A DNA stretch of 64,000 nucleotides from an uncultured Opitutales bacterium (GCA_944389195.1 CALXLM010000025.1:59602-123601); one strand, 5' to 3'. Positions 17,787 through 27,171 are shown, counted from the first letter of the stretch. The notes: a model not told the origin generated them from the sequence alone. A program made the numbers and translations.

Positions 17787-18725
17787 ATGTCTATTCAGCG
17801 AAAGTCATTGGGCAGGGGCTTGGGCTCCATAATATCGGCGGGCGCCAAAAGAGCCGCCGACAGCGGCACGCGCAAAATCGCCGCCGGGCCGTCCGCCGCG
17901 TCAAAGGACGTAAAAATAGCCTCCCACGGATTGTTTAGCGAGATTGCTATCGACAAGATTGCGCCGAGCCCTTATCAGGCCCGTGCGGAATTCGACGAGG
18001 ATTCTATAGCCCAATTGGCAGAGTCTATCGCTTCCGAAGGTCTCTTGCAGCCAATCCTTGTCAGAAAACTCAATGACGGCACTTTCGAACTCCTCGCGGG
18101 CGAACGACGCTTGAGGGCGTGCCGGAAAATAGGCATGAAAAAAATCGTCGCGTGTGTCCAGGGCGCCAGCGACGCGTCCTCCGCGGCAAAGGGGCTTATC
18201 GAAAACCTTCAGCGTTCCAACCTAAATCCCATCGAGGAGGCGCGCGGCATTCTCAACCTGATGGAGAATTTCCACTTGACGCAGGATGCGGCTTCGCAAA
18301 GGCTCGGTAAGCCGCGCTCCAGCATAGCAAATTCGCTCCGTTTGCTTAAATTGCCCGAGGAGGTGCGCGGCTATATCTCAAGGGGGCTTATAAGCCTCGG
18401 ACACGCCAAGGTTATTTTGGGAATGGACGACCCCGTCCAGCAGACGATAATAGCCCGCAGAATCATAGAGAGCGATTTGAACGTTAGAAGCACCGAAGAT
18501 GCCGTAAAGCGGCTTAAGACGTCGTCCGACAGAATCACCGTGGGAACTCCCGCTGCCACTGCTGCCCAAAACGCCGTTATTCGCGATATTCAAAACAAAA
18601 TATCGTCGCGCTTAAATGCCGAAGTCGAAATAAGGCACGGGCAGAAGCGCGGGAAAATAGTGATATCATATCTGGGGAACGACGATCTGCAACGCATTCT
18701 CGACGTTATGGGCGTGAAGGTTTAA
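17787..18725 (+). CDS. parB: chromosome-partitioning protein ParB
   Basis: A 312-residue ParB/Spo0J protein. The N-terminus has LGRGLGSII (the ParA-activating tail of chromosomal ParBs), then the ParB/Srx CTPase domain with PSPYQARAEF, GERRLRACRKIG and ENLQRSNLNPIEEARG, and a helix-turn-helix (LTQDAASQRLGKPRSSIANS) that binds parS. A C-terminal dimerisation domain ends VMGVKV. It loads on parS and organises the origin region. There is no parA or gidA neighbour in the window; instead it sits between a LysM protein and an unknown protein overlapped by one base (TAATG). No parS (TGTTTCACGTGAAACA-like) was spotted. Confidence 0.94.
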   Translation: MSIQRKSLGRGLGSIISAGAKRAADSGTRKIAAGPSAASKDVKIASHGLFSEIAIDKIAPSPYQARAEFDEDSIAQLAESIASEGLLQPILVRKLNDGTFELLAGERRLRACRKIGMKKIVACVQGASDASSAAKGLIENLQRSNLNPIEEARGILNLMENFHLTQDAASQRLGKPRSSIANSLRLLKLPEEVRGYISRGLISLGHAKVILGMDDPVQQTIIARRIIESDLNVRSTEDAVKRLKTSSDRITVGTPAATAAQNAVIRDIQNKISSRLNAEVEIRHGQKRGKIVISYLGNDDLQRILDVMGVKV

Positions 18726-19654
18726 TGGCGGGTTTTTCTGCAAACGCAATGGTGGCGGCGGGACTGCTTACGGCAATTCCGCTTTATTGTTTTGCCGTCA
18801 AAAGCAACGATTTCACAAAAGCTTCCACTTCGTTTTCCAGAAAATACCAGACCGAAGAGAGCCGTTTCGGAGAGCGCAGGTCGAAAATGCAGGACATGAA
18901 AGCCGATTCAAAGGTTTTTTCTCCGAAAGTTGACACTTCGCGTTATCAGGGCCGCGAGTCTTATCTTAAGGATAATGAAGAAGCAAAATACAGGTTTGAT
19001 AAGGAGGTTCCGGACGCTTCAAAAAAATACGACGCCGAAATGTACAAAGGCAATACGGACAAGTGGAGACATGGAGACGAAAAGGCCCACTTAGATAATT
19101 ATGACGTCAACATGACGCGCCAATATAAGGGCAAAATAGACCTTTTTAAGCGCGACATAAAAAAACAAAAACTAATAGACGAATACTACTCTACAATTTA
19201 CCAACGCTCGATGGAGGAAATAAACAAATTTTATTCCCGAAGTTCGCGTGGCTCTTCCGGCGCCGACACGGTAAAAAAAGCCGGAGCCCAAATCGGCGGA
19301 GAAAGTGACGACGATTGGGATTTCTTCGATTTTTTATCCTCTAAACAAAAAATAGAAAGAACGCCCGTAATGTTCAAGGGCAGGGAATGGACGAGGGAGG
19401 AACTCAAGGGTAGAAACGCCGCATCTTTGCCGCCCTCTGAAGCCGCGCCGAAAAATGCGCCGGAATCGTCCGTTCCGGTTTTGCAAAAAGCGGCGGTTTT
19501 GCCTCCGCGCGGGAAACCGATGCAAAGGCTTAATTCTCCCGTCCTGAGCGAGGAGCTAATCGATCCTGAACAGGCAAAAAAGCTGCAGTTCCTAAAGGTT
19601 CCCGACGAAATGCGTTCGAAAGCGACAATAAAAGTGCAGATAAAAGAAGATTGA
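18725..19654 (+). CDS. hypothetical charged protein coupled to parB
   Basis: A 309-residue protein that I do not recognise. A hydrophobic segment near the N-terminus (residues 8-24, MVAAGLLTAIPLYCFAV) may be a signal peptide or anchor. The rest is highly charged and low in hydrophobicity, rich in Lys, Glu, Asp and Tyr, and likely extended or coiled, with a Pro-rich linker around residues 235-270. The ATG overlaps the parB stop by one base, so production is translationally coupled to ParB. It could be an envelope or cell-cycle factor; no motif supports a specific function. Confidence 0.6.
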   Translation: MAGFSANAMVAAGLLTAIPLYCFAVKSNDFTKASTSFSRKYQTEESRFGERRSKMQDMKADSKVFSPKVDTSRYQGRESYLKDNEEAKYRFDKEVPDASKKYDAEMYKGNTDKWRHGDEKAHLDNYDVNMTRQYKGKIDLFKRDIKKQKLIDEYYSTIYQRSMEEINKFYSRSSRGSSGADTVKKAGAQIGGESDDDWDFFDFLSSKQKIERTPVMFKGREWTREELKGRNAASLPPSEAAPKNAPESSVPVLQKAAVLPPRGKPMQRLNSPVLSEELIDPEQAKKLQFLKVPDEMRSKATIKVQIKED

Positions 19655-19658
19655 TGCA

Positions 19659-19677
19659 AAGGCGCGCCGCGCGCCTT
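19659..19677 (+). terminator. GC hairpin after the parB-linked gene
   Basis: AAGGCGCG and CGCGCCTT form an 8-bp stem with a three-base loop 5 bases after the stop of the parB-linked gene. No T-run follows on the plus strand, so it is a weak terminator or a 3' stabilising structure. Confidence 0.4.
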
Positions 19678-19749
19678 CCCCTTGATAAAAAGACGCGAAC
19701 CGCTAAAATTTGTTTGCGGCGCGTATTCTAAGTGCTAAGCTGCCTTTCC

Positions 19750-20610
19750 ATGAAATTAACGGGAACAGTGGCGGTGCTCGGCACCGGATTGTTGGGGGCG
19801 TCATTTGCGCGCGCCGTAAAGAAATACGGCGTGGCGGAAAAAGTCTGCGCGTGGTCGCGCGGCGAAAGCACGCGCGCGAAGTGCGCGGCTCTTCCGTCGG
19901 TGTTCGACGGGGTTTTTTCGGCTCCGGAGGATTCGGTCTGTTCGGCCGACGTCGTCGCCGTGTGCGCGCCGACGGCCAATATTCCCGAGCTCGTAAAAAA
20001 AATCGCTCCGGCGCTAAAAAACGGGGCCTTAGTCACCGATGTCGGCAGCGTCAAGGGCCCGATTTGCAAATTGTCGGAGGGATACCTTAAGGATACCGGA
20101 GCCGTGTTTGTCGGTTCGCATCCGATGGCGGGTTCCGAGAAGGCGGGCATAGAGCATTCGGATGCGGATTTGTTTAAAAGCCGTCCGTGCATTGTCACTC
20201 CGTCGTGCGCCTCGCAGGAGGACGCGGCGAACCTTTTGGAAAAAATATGGTCGGCAATCGGAATGCGCGTGTACAGGCTTTCTCCGTCGGAGCACGACGC
20301 TGTAGTTGCGAGGGTCAGCCATCTTCCGCACATCGTGGCCGGCCTGCTGTGCCGCTGCGCGGCAAAATACGACGGCGCAGACCTTAGGGACTATGCTGGG
20401 CCGGGGTTCAGGGATTCCACGAGGGTGTCGTCGGGAAATCCCGGCATTTGGGATTCGATAATCGGCGACAACCGTGATGAGATACTCAAGGCCCTAAAAA
20501 TCTTTTCCGGATGCCTTTCCGAAACGATACGCGATATAGAGAGCTCCGACAGCGAAAGCGTGGGCAGGCTGCTTAGGGAGGCAAAATCTTACAGGGACAA
20601 ACTTCAATAA
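19750..20610 (+). CDS. tyrA: prephenate dehydrogenase
   Basis: A 286-residue NAD(P)-dependent TyrA that oxidatively decarboxylates prephenate to 4-hydroxyphenylpyruvate for tyrosine synthesis. The start is taken as ATG 19750 (MKLTGTVAVLG); an in-frame GTG 18 bases upstream would add six residues with no family match. Motifs: GTGLLGASFARA (Rossmann dinucleotide fold), DVGSVKGPI, VGSHPMAGSEKAG (substrate loop) and the catalytic SHLPH-type segment with GPGFRDSTRV. The chorismate mutase and ACT domains are absent. It is 8 bases upstream of aroA-cmk, forming an aromatic amino-acid unit. Confidence 0.93.
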   Translation: MKLTGTVAVLGTGLLGASFARAVKKYGVAEKVCAWSRGESTRAKCAALPSVFDGVFSAPEDSVCSADVVAVCAPTANIPELVKKIAPALKNGALVTDVGSVKGPICKLSEGYLKDTGAVFVGSHPMAGSEKAGIEHSDADLFKSRPCIVTPSCASQEDAANLLEKIWSAIGMRVYRLSPSEHDAVVARVSHLPHIVAGLLCRCAAKYDGADLRDYAGPGFRDSTRVSSGNPGIWDSIIGDNRDEILKALKIFSGCLSETIRDIESSDSESVGRLLREAKSYRDKLQ

Positions 20611-20618
20611 CAGGCGGC

Positions 20619-22625
20619 ATGAATTCTGAAATCTCAATAAAACCTTTCAGGGAGTGCAGGGCTTCCGTCACTCCGCCGGGGTCAAAAAGCGTGACAAACC
20701 GCGCGATGGTTCTGGCTGCGCTTGCGGGAGGGCACACCCTCTTGGAGGGTGCGCTGTTTTCGCGAGACACCCTTATTATGGCTGAATGCCTACAAAAGCT
20801 GGGTTATATGGTAAAACTCGACGAAAACGAGCGCACCGTCGAAATAGACTCCGCCTTCGGGTGTATTCCGAATTCCGAGGCGGAAATAAACGTCGGCAAC
20901 GCCGGGACGGCGGCGCGCTTTATAACGGCCTTGGTTGCGCTGAGAAAGGGCGGAAGGTATCTTCTCAACTCGGACGACGCCATGTATGCGCGCCCGATAA
21001 AGGGGCTTGTGGACGCCTTAAAGTCGCAGGGAGCGGAATTCGAATTTCTCGGGGAAGAAAACCGCTTCCCGTTTAGGATAAAAACAAGCGGCCTTCGCGG
21101 AGGGGAAGTGTCGATAGACGCCGGAGAGTCGAGCCAGATGCTTTCCGGGTTGTTGATGGCATCTGTAGGCGCGTCGTCACCGATGACGGTAAAACTGTCA
21201 GGCGGGACGGTGTCTAAGCCATTTGTATCGATGACAATGTCAATGATGGAACATTTCGGATTCAAGTGTGAAACCGACGGGACGTCCTACAAGGTGGCGC
21301 CGCGCAAAGCCGGGATTCCGCCGATGTCGCCGTCGCCGCGCGTTTACAGAATCGAACCAGACGCCACTGCCGCAAGTTATTTTGCAACGCTTCCGGCTGT
21401 CGTAAGCGGCGTCTGCCAAATAAAAAATTTCGGAGAATGCGTTTTGCAGGGCGATTCCGCGTATATTGAGGTCTTGAAATCGCTCGGCCTTGCCGACGCG
21501 GAAAATATGGACGGAAATATTCTTGTGTTTTCAAAGGACTTCCCCGTGCGCCCGGAAACCGTCGAGGTTGATTTTAACGATATTTCCGACACATTTCTTA
21601 CGCTTGCGGCGGTGTCGATGCTGTTGCCCTTCAATCTCCGCATAACCGGAATAGGGCACACCAGACGCCAGGAAACCGACAGGGTGGCGGCCGTTGCGCG
21701 CGAGCTGCGCAAGTTTTGCGAAACTGTCGAGGAGGGCGACGGCGAACTTTTTATCGCGCCGTACACGCGCGGGGAATTGCTTAAAAAAGCCAAAGCTGAA
21801 ACGCTGGTGCACACTTACGGCGACCACCGCATTGCCATGAGCTTTGCAATCGCCGGATGTGCGGACATCAGGGGGGACGGATCTTCGTGGATAAGAATAG
21901 AGGATCCGGAGTGCGTTTCGAAAACATGGGGCGAGTTTTTCGAAGTCCTTTATACCGCCCGCAAAGATTCGAAAAAATTTAGAATCGTCGCGGTGGACGG
22001 CGGCGCCGCCGTCGGCAAGTCGAGTGTTTCAAGGGAATGCTCGCGAATATTGCGCTACATGCACGTCGATACCGGATCGCATTACCGGACCGTCGCGTAC
22101 GGGCTTCTTGAAAACGGGGTTGACGCGTCAGACAAAGCCGCTGTTGCCAGCGCTCTTTCAAAATTAAAAATAGGCGCAATGCTTGACGGAAATTCGGCAA
22201 AAATAACGCTTTCCGGAAATGTTGTTCCCGATTCGGAAATCCGCAACGAGCGCATAAACATGAAGGTGGCGGAGTTTGCCGCCATAGCGGAAGTCAGGGA
22301 GTTCCTAAAAAGCTACCAGCGTTCCATGGCCGATTTTGGGCGTTCGAACGGTTTCGAGGGAATGATTATGGAGGGCCGCGACATAGGCTCCGTCATATTT
22401 CCGGACGCCGACACGCGAATATTTCTCGACGCCGACGAAGCCACGCGCGCGGCGAGGCGCGCAAAAGAGGGCATATCGGATTCCATAAAGAAAAGGGACG
22501 AACTTGACCGCACCCGGAAAACGGCCCCTCTCGTCTGTCCCGATGGCGCCGAACTTATAGACACTTCAAACATGACGAAAAGCGAAGTGGTCAGGAAGAC
22601 GCTTTCGATAATACTCGAATCGTAG
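20619..22625 (+). CDS. aroA-cmk: bifunctional EPSP synthase / cytidylate kinase
   Basis: A 668-residue fusion. Residues 1 to about 445 are 3-phosphoshikimate 1-carboxyvinyltransferase (TPPGSKSVTNRAM, VGNAGTAARFITAL, RRQETDRVAA, YGDHRIAMSFAIAG), forming EPSP from shikimate-3-phosphate and PEP. From about residue 452, FRIVAVDGGAAVGKSS starts a CMP kinase (Walker A GGAAVGKSS, MEGRDIGSVIFPD, DADEATRAARR). The Walker A is slightly unusual (common form GPSGSGKS). Both halves look complete and in frame. It sits between tyrA and plsC, 8 and 9 bases away, in a probable operon linking shikimate and pyrimidine-nucleotide metabolism. The same fusion is known in some other bacteria. Confidence 0.93.
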   Translation: MNSEISIKPFRECRASVTPPGSKSVTNRAMVLAALAGGHTLLEGALFSRDTLIMAECLQKLGYMVKLDENERTVEIDSAFGCIPNSEAEINVGNAGTAARFITALVALRKGGRYLLNSDDAMYARPIKGLVDALKSQGAEFEFLGEENRFPFRIKTSGLRGGEVSIDAGESSQMLSGLLMASVGASSPMTVKLSGGTVSKPFVSMTMSMMEHFGFKCETDGTSYKVAPRKAGIPPMSPSPRVYRIEPDATAASYFATLPAVVSGVCQIKNFGECVLQGDSAYIEVLKSLGLADAENMDGNILVFSKDFPVRPETVEVDFNDISDTFLTLAAVSMLLPFNLRITGIGHTRRQETDRVAAVARELRKFCETVEEGDGELFIAPYTRGELLKKAKAETLVHTYGDHRIAMSFAIAGCADIRGDGSSWIRIEDPECVSKTWGEFFEVLYTARKDSKKFRIVAVDGGAAVGKSSVSRECSRILRYMHVDTGSHYRTVAYGLLENGVDASDKAAVASALSKLKIGAMLDGNSAKITLSGNVVPDSEIRNERINMKVAEFAAIAEVREFLKSYQRSMADFGRSNGFEGMIMEGRDIGSVIFPDADTRIFLDADEATRAARRAKEGISDSIKKRDELDRTRKTAPLVCPDGAELIDTSNMTKSEVVRKTLSIILES

Positions 22626-22634
22626 CACGGGAAA

Positions 22635-23294
22635 ATGAGAGCTCGTTTTTTCAGAATAGGCAAGGGCAAGTACGTTTACAAGGGTTGGTGGCTTCTGTCG
22701 TCGGTAATATGCGACGTATTCGGGCGCATCGAGCTGTATGGATACGAAAACGTCCCCAAAGAGCCATGCATCATAGTGGCAAACCATGTGAGTTATCTCG
22801 ACCCGATGGCTGCGGCGTTTTTCCACGAAACGGAATTGTGCGCTGTTGCGCGCGACTCCCTTATGGACGGCAAATTTTCGGGTGCGTTCTTTAGAAGGTT
22901 GAACGCCATTCCGATTAAAAGGGGGCAGTCTGGGAACCTCGGCGCATTCAGGGACGTGCTGTCGCGCATAAAGTCGGGCATAGGCGTCATAATATTTCCG
23001 GAGGGCACGCGGAGTTTCGACGGAAAATTGCAAAAGGGGAAGGCGGGAGCCGGTTTGCTTGCAATAAAATCGGGAGCTCCCATACTGCCGATGCGATTTT
23101 TCAATATGCGCGACATACTCCCGCGCTCGAATACGCTGCGCGGCGGCATCCGCCTCGCCCTGTGCGCGGGGAAGCCCGTCGATCCAAAAGAATTGGATCC
23201 GGGAAAGGACGTTCCGGACAGGGCGCAGATTATTGTGGACAAAATAATGGAGAGAATCGCGCTTATCGAGCCTCCCCCGTTGAAGGAAATTTAG
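22635..23294 (+). CDS. plsC: 1-acyl-sn-glycerol-3-phosphate acyltransferase
   Basis: A 219-residue membrane-associated acyltransferase that converts lysophosphatidate to phosphatidate in phospholipid synthesis. The HxxxxD catalytic block is NHVSYLDPMAA, block II is AIPIKRG, block III is FPEGTRSFDG, and the LPMRF segment follows. The N-terminal hydrophobic region (WWLLSSVICDVFG) would anchor it to the inner membrane. It is the last gene of the tyrA-aroA-cmk-plsC unit and is followed by a hairpin shared with the convergent beta-helix gene. The usual cmk neighbour rpsA is absent. Confidence 0.9.
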   Translation: MRARFFRIGKGKYVYKGWWLLSSVICDVFGRIELYGYENVPKEPCIIVANHVSYLDPMAAAFFHETELCAVARDSLMDGKFSGAFFRRLNAIPIKRGQSGNLGAFRDVLSRIKSGIGVIIFPEGTRSFDGKLQKGKAGAGLLAIKSGAPILPMRFFNMRDILPRSNTLRGGIRLALCAGKPVDPKELDPGKDVPDRAQIIVDKIMERIALIEPPPLKEI

Positions 23295-23358
23295 GATTTT
23301 TAAGCTTCCCGCTTCCGCGTGTTAGCGCATGTAGTGTTTTTTCGCACGCGTCGATATT

Positions 23359-23385
23359 TTGCGAGCGTTTCCATTGCGCTCGCAA
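23359..23385. terminator. hairpin between converging plsC and beta-helix genes
   Basis: A 9-bp stem TTGCGAGCG/CGCTCGCAA with a nine-base loop lies 64 bases after plsC and 16 bases before the end of the convergent beta-helix gene. AT-rich flanks on both sides fit a bidirectional terminator. Confidence 0.55.
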
Positions 23386-23400
23386 ATAAAGCTTTTCGAC

Positions 23401-25539
23401 TTACAGTTTCTGTTCGGGAATGCCTATTCCAGATTTTAAAATCTCGCGCACAAGTTCGTTGTTTCCGAAATATTTTTCTACGTCCTTAAGCGTCCATTCG
23501 CCCTTTATATCCGGAGTTCCCGCGGGGGTGAGGGCGTATTTTCTGTTTGAAAGTTTGAAATATCCGAAATAGGGAAGCGGACTATTATAGAGAAGGTTTC
23601 CTTCGAAAATGTTAAAACGCTCCCTATCGGTTGTGAAAAAGTTTTCGAGAGACTTGTATTTTTTATAAGGCTCCGACTCTATATCCACCTCTTTTTTCAG
23701 CCTGTAGAGATATTCTTTGAAAAAGGTGTTTTTCCACCGCTTGTCGTCCCAAGGTGAATGTCCGGCGGACGCGTCGCAGTCTATAAAAACGTTTTTACTT
23801 ACTAAGTTGTCGTGCCCGCCATGGAAAAATACAGCCGCAAACATGTTGTGCTTGCCGGGAGTTCCGCTTTTACAGAATATGTTTTTCGATATGTTCATTC
23901 CCCCCGAGCCGTCGTCGATGTAAACGGCGCATACTTTGGAGTCGGGATTGCGCGCGCGAATGTTTGTAAAGAAATTGTTTAAAATTGCTATACCCTTGTT
24001 GGACGGATTCCTTCCGGTGTAAATGCAGCCCATGTCGCTCGTATTTAAACACGAGTCGGCGAAATAGTTTCTCGATATGGTGTGGTCGTTGCCGCTGAAA
24101 GTTAGAAGTTGGTTTTCGCCGTTTTGGAAATGGCAGTATTCAACCTTTGTCCCCACCCCGCCGATCGCAAGTCCGGGCGAATAATTTTTCTTTATGCGGC
24201 AATTTGAAACAAAGGAGCACCATTTGACCGTATTGTTTGCGCTTGCCAGCGTTTTTCTGTCCCCACATACGATTTGCAGGCCTCCGGTTCCGTTGTTCGT
24301 AAACTTGCACCCTAAGAAAGTGTACTCGTTTTTAGGATTGTCGGGATTCCCAAATGCTTGCGCCCCCCATGCTCCGAAATTTTTAAACGAGCAGTTCATG
24401 ATGGTTGCGCGGTTTGAGTTTCCGAGCACGAAGCCGTTGAAACGCGCTCCCGAAAATTCTATTTCGGAGACAACGACATTTTTTGCGTCCTTTATTTCCA
24501 ATATGGGAGATTCGAGAATGCTGAAATCAAAAAAGTCGCTTTCTCTGGGAGAGTCAGGCAGCATGACGTAAAATACGCCTTTTTTTCTGTCTATGTAGTA
24601 TTCGTACGGCTCGTCTATTTCCTCAAGGAGATTGTAGACTTGATAACCGCGTGTAGGAAGGTCTTGATCGGTTTCGATAAATCCCGGTTGGGAACTGAGA
24701 ACTCCGTAGGCGGTGGGATATTGCAGCTCTATTATTCCAGTTTTTTTGTCTATCGATTTTACGCGCTGGTGGTCGTCTGCCCAGCCGACGGAAAATGTTC
24801 CGGCAAGCCAGATGTCGTCGTGCCCGAGCCATGTTTCGGGAATTTCGTGCGAAGCGACAAACTTGCCTCCCCGCCATCGCATATCTTTGTTTTGATATCT
24901 CCAGCCCTTGAGTTTTATATAGCCGATGTCTATTACCTTGCCTATGGTGAGAAGTTCGTCGCCGTTGGGATAACGGGCAAGTCGCATGTTGCGGGAAGCG
25001 CTGAAAAACGCCTCCATTTGCATCGGCGCTGGATTTGCGGCAAAGCCTCGCTGGGTCATTTTCCCGTATTCAGACAACCCGTATTTTTTTAAATCGAGGC
25101 TGTAAAGGACACCTTTAGAGGGTTTCCTCAACCGCGAAAGTATTTTGGGGTCGTTTACTTTTGCAAGTTTGGAGGCATAAATTCTTTTTGAACCCGTAAA
25201 TTCGGTTTGCGCCGAGTCCGTTCTTTCACCGATGATTAGTATTTTAGAGGGCAGTTTCCCCGATATAACGGCGCTTTTTCTAAATTCGTACAAACCTGCC
25301 TTTGCAAAGATTATAATTTTTTTTTCGGACAGATCGTTCAAAGCGCGCTCAAGAGTGGCGTACGGCTTTTCTTCTGAACCGTTCCCCTCCGAGTCTGAAC
25401 CGTCGGGAGAAATTACAATTTTTGATTTTTTTTCCTCCGAGTTCCAAACAAAAGCGGCGCTGTTTCCCGAAATTTTAACCCCGGCCGACAAAGTTGCCGA
25501 AGCCAAAACGAATAAATAAACCAACGGTGATTTAAACAT
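23401..25539 (-). CDS. secreted right-handed parallel beta-helix protein
   Basis: A 712-residue secreted protein. The start at base 25539 (MFKSPLVYLFVLASATLS) is preceded by a strong GGGGAGG on the minus strand and gives a good signal peptide, whereas the longer frame overlaps the upstream gene. After a short lead, residues 45-60 contain the ISPDGSDSEGNGSEEKPYAT-type opening of pectate-lyase-like and DUF1565-like helices, followed by many parallel beta-helix turns (repeated N-x-F and C-x-F patterns, residues about 340-560). It resembles polysaccharide lyase or hydrolase proteins that act on pectin or related glycans, but the catalytic residues cannot be assigned. It sits downstream of the threonylcarbamoyl-AMP synthase. 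Confidence 0.75.
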   Translation of the reverse strand: MFKSPLVYLFVLASATLSAGVKISGNSAAFVWNSEEKKSKIVISPDGSDSEGNGSEEKPYATLERALNDLSEKKIIIFAKAGLYEFRKSAVISGKLPSKILIIGERTDSAQTEFTGSKRIYASKLAKVNDPKILSRLRKPSKGVLYSLDLKKYGLSEYGKMTQRGFAANPAPMQMEAFFSASRNMRLARYPNGDELLTIGKVIDIGYIKLKGWRYQNKDMRWRGGKFVASHEIPETWLGHDDIWLAGTFSVGWADDHQRVKSIDKKTGIIELQYPTAYGVLSSQPGFIETDQDLPTRGYQVYNLLEEIDEPYEYYIDRKKGVFYVMLPDSPRESDFFDFSILESPILEIKDAKNVVVSEIEFSGARFNGFVLGNSNRATIMNCSFKNFGAWGAQAFGNPDNPKNEYTFLGCKFTNNGTGGLQIVCGDRKTLASANNTVKWCSFVSNCRIKKNYSPGLAIGGVGTKVEYCHFQNGENQLLTFSGNDHTISRNYFADSCLNTSDMGCIYTGRNPSNKGIAILNNFFTNIRARNPDSKVCAVYIDDGSGGMNISKNIFCKSGTPGKHNMFAAVFFHGGHDNLVSKNVFIDCDASAGHSPWDDKRWKNTFFKEYLYRLKKEVDIESEPYKKYKSLENFFTTDRERFNIFEGNLLYNSPLPYFGYFKLSNRKYALTPAGTPDIKGEWTLKDVEKYFGNNELVREILKSGIGIPEQKL

Positions 25540-25588
25540 ATTAAGCCTCCCCAATAAAAAGATTACATGTAAAATTTTTGGAAGGCCT

Positions 25589-26566
25589 TTATTTGTCAAG
25601 CTTAGTTTCGGCTCTTGAGAGCCTGTCGTTTACGGCTATGCCTATCCCGATATTTGGAACGCGCTGGCAATAGAACAATGCGCCTTTTGAAATTTTGTCT
25701 AATGCGCGCAGGAGAACAAAAAGGTTTCGCGCGGCCTCTCTTACATCTCCGCTTTCGCTTAGCCAATAATGGTTTTTTAACGGTAAATCGGGACGTTTAA
25801 AAAATATTATTTGGCCGCCAAATGATTGCGGTATTTCGCTCGGAGAATCGAAAAGCGCCAGGCGGGACTTCGGGCTGTAATGGGTTTTCATCATGCCCGG
25901 AGCCTGGGGGTGTGCCTCATTCTTTTTGGGCGACTTGTCGATTTCTTCGCCTAATGCCGACTCCAAATCCTGCGCGCATATCGGGCCGGGCCGCAACAGC
26001 TTGGGAGGCACGGACACCATGCCTATGATTGTGGATTCGACGCCGCACGAACATTCCCCGCCGTCGAGCACAAAATCTATCTTTTCTCCCAACTGTTCGC
26101 GCACGTGCTCGGCGCGCGTAGGACTGACATACCCGAACGGATTCGCGCTCGGCGCGGCTATGGGCCGGCCGGAAAGCTCTATGAGGCGACGCATTATCGG
26201 GTGCGAAGGCATTCGCACTGCAACGGTGTCCATGCCGGCCGTGACGATGTCCCCTATGATTTCCTTCCGTGGGAGAACCATGGTGAGCGGCCCGGGCCAG
26301 AATTTTTCGGCAAGCCGCTTTGCTTTGTCGGAAAAACGAGCAACCGATTCGGCCATTTCAAAGCTGCATACGTGCACGATTAGCGGGTCGATAAACGGGC
26401 GTCCTTTGGCTGCGAATATTTTTTTTACAGCCTCGCCGTTAGTGGCGTCGGCCGCCAAACCGTAAACCGTTTCGGTCGGGACGCCTCCTATGCCCCCCGA
26501 CAAAATAAAATCGGCCGCAGAGCGTAAATCGCATTGCGGCCGTTGTCGCGTCGGTTTGTCTGCCAT
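25589..26566 (-). CDS. sua5: threonylcarbamoyl-AMP synthase (Sua5/YciO/YrdC)
   Basis: A 325-residue two-domain Sua5-type enzyme that makes threonylcarbamoyl-AMP from threonine, bicarbonate and ATP for the t6A37 tRNA modification. The N-terminal YrdC domain has VPTETVYGLAADA, KGRPFIDPLIVHV and SANPFGYVSPT (residues about 25-210). The C-terminal Sua5 domain follows a short linker (KTHYSPKSRLALF). It is 50 bases downstream of bS18 and reads the same way, so it is possibly translated from one transcript. Confidence 0.92.
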   Translation of the reverse strand: MADKPTRQRPQCDLRSAADFILSGGIGGVPTETVYGLAADATNGEAVKKIFAAKGRPFIDPLIVHVCSFEMAESVARFSDKAKRLAEKFWPGPLTMVLPRKEIIGDIVTAGMDTVAVRMPSHPIMRRLIELSGRPIAAPSANPFGYVSPTRAEHVREQLGEKIDFVLDGGECSCGVESTIIGMVSVPPKLLRPGPICAQDLESALGEEIDKSPKKNEAHPQAPGMMKTHYSPKSRLALFDSPSEIPQSFGGQIIFFKRPDLPLKNHYWLSESGDVREAARNLFVLLRALDKISKGALFYCQRVPNIGIGIAVNDRLSRAETKLDK

Positions 26567-26616
26567 TCGGATAAAACGGAACGGGATATCGCAATATTAG
26601 CGCGATTCTCCCGGTC

Positions 26617-26802
26617 TTATTTCATTAGAAGCATGTTGCGGGCATGCTTTACCGTCTTTTTCACATGGCGCTGCTCTTTCGAGGTGAGGCCTGTAAATTT
26701 GCGCGGCAGAATTTTGCCGGTTTCGGTCACATAACGGCTAAGAGCGTCGGTGTCGGTAAATTTAATGTCGGCCGCGTTTTTCTTCTTTGATTCTTCTGTC
26801 AT
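26617..26802 (-). CDS. rpsR: 30S ribosomal protein bS18, Cys-less form
   Basis: A 61-residue protein with the core of bS18 (LSRYVTETGKILPRKFTGL, EQRHVKKTVKHARNMLL), which helps bind 16S rRNA and bS6 in the small-subunit platform. It lacks the zinc-binding cysteines of the C-type protein and has a short basic/acidic N-terminus (MTEESKKKN), making it about 15 residues shorter than the common length. It is detached from rpsF, ssb and rplI and probably co-transcribed with sua5. It may be the sole copy or a zinc-independent paralogue. Confidence 0.9.
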   Translation of the reverse strand: MTEESKKKNAADIKFTDTDALSRYVTETGKILPRKFTGLTSKEQRHVKKTVKHARNMLLMK

Positions 26803-27087
26803 ATTATTCAGGTTTATGCGTTTTAATAAAATATGTTCGATTCATAGTGTCTTTGTAATTTTTCATTGCAAGCCAAATTTTCATGTTTTTGGAAGAATTA
26901 AATTATAAAAAACAAGCCGGGGATTTTCATCGGCTCGCTAATAGAATATATTGTGGGCATGATTTTTGCGCTCCTGACCGGCAACGTTTTGCCGCGCGTT
27001 TTTTAGGTGCTAAATTTTTGAAAAAAAAAACTTGCAATAGGGCTCCAAAAGGGCATCTTAACTTGCCTTATTAAAGTTTACGGTGTT

Positions 27088-27164
<77 letters not shown>

Positions 27165-27171
27165 CTTTAAT

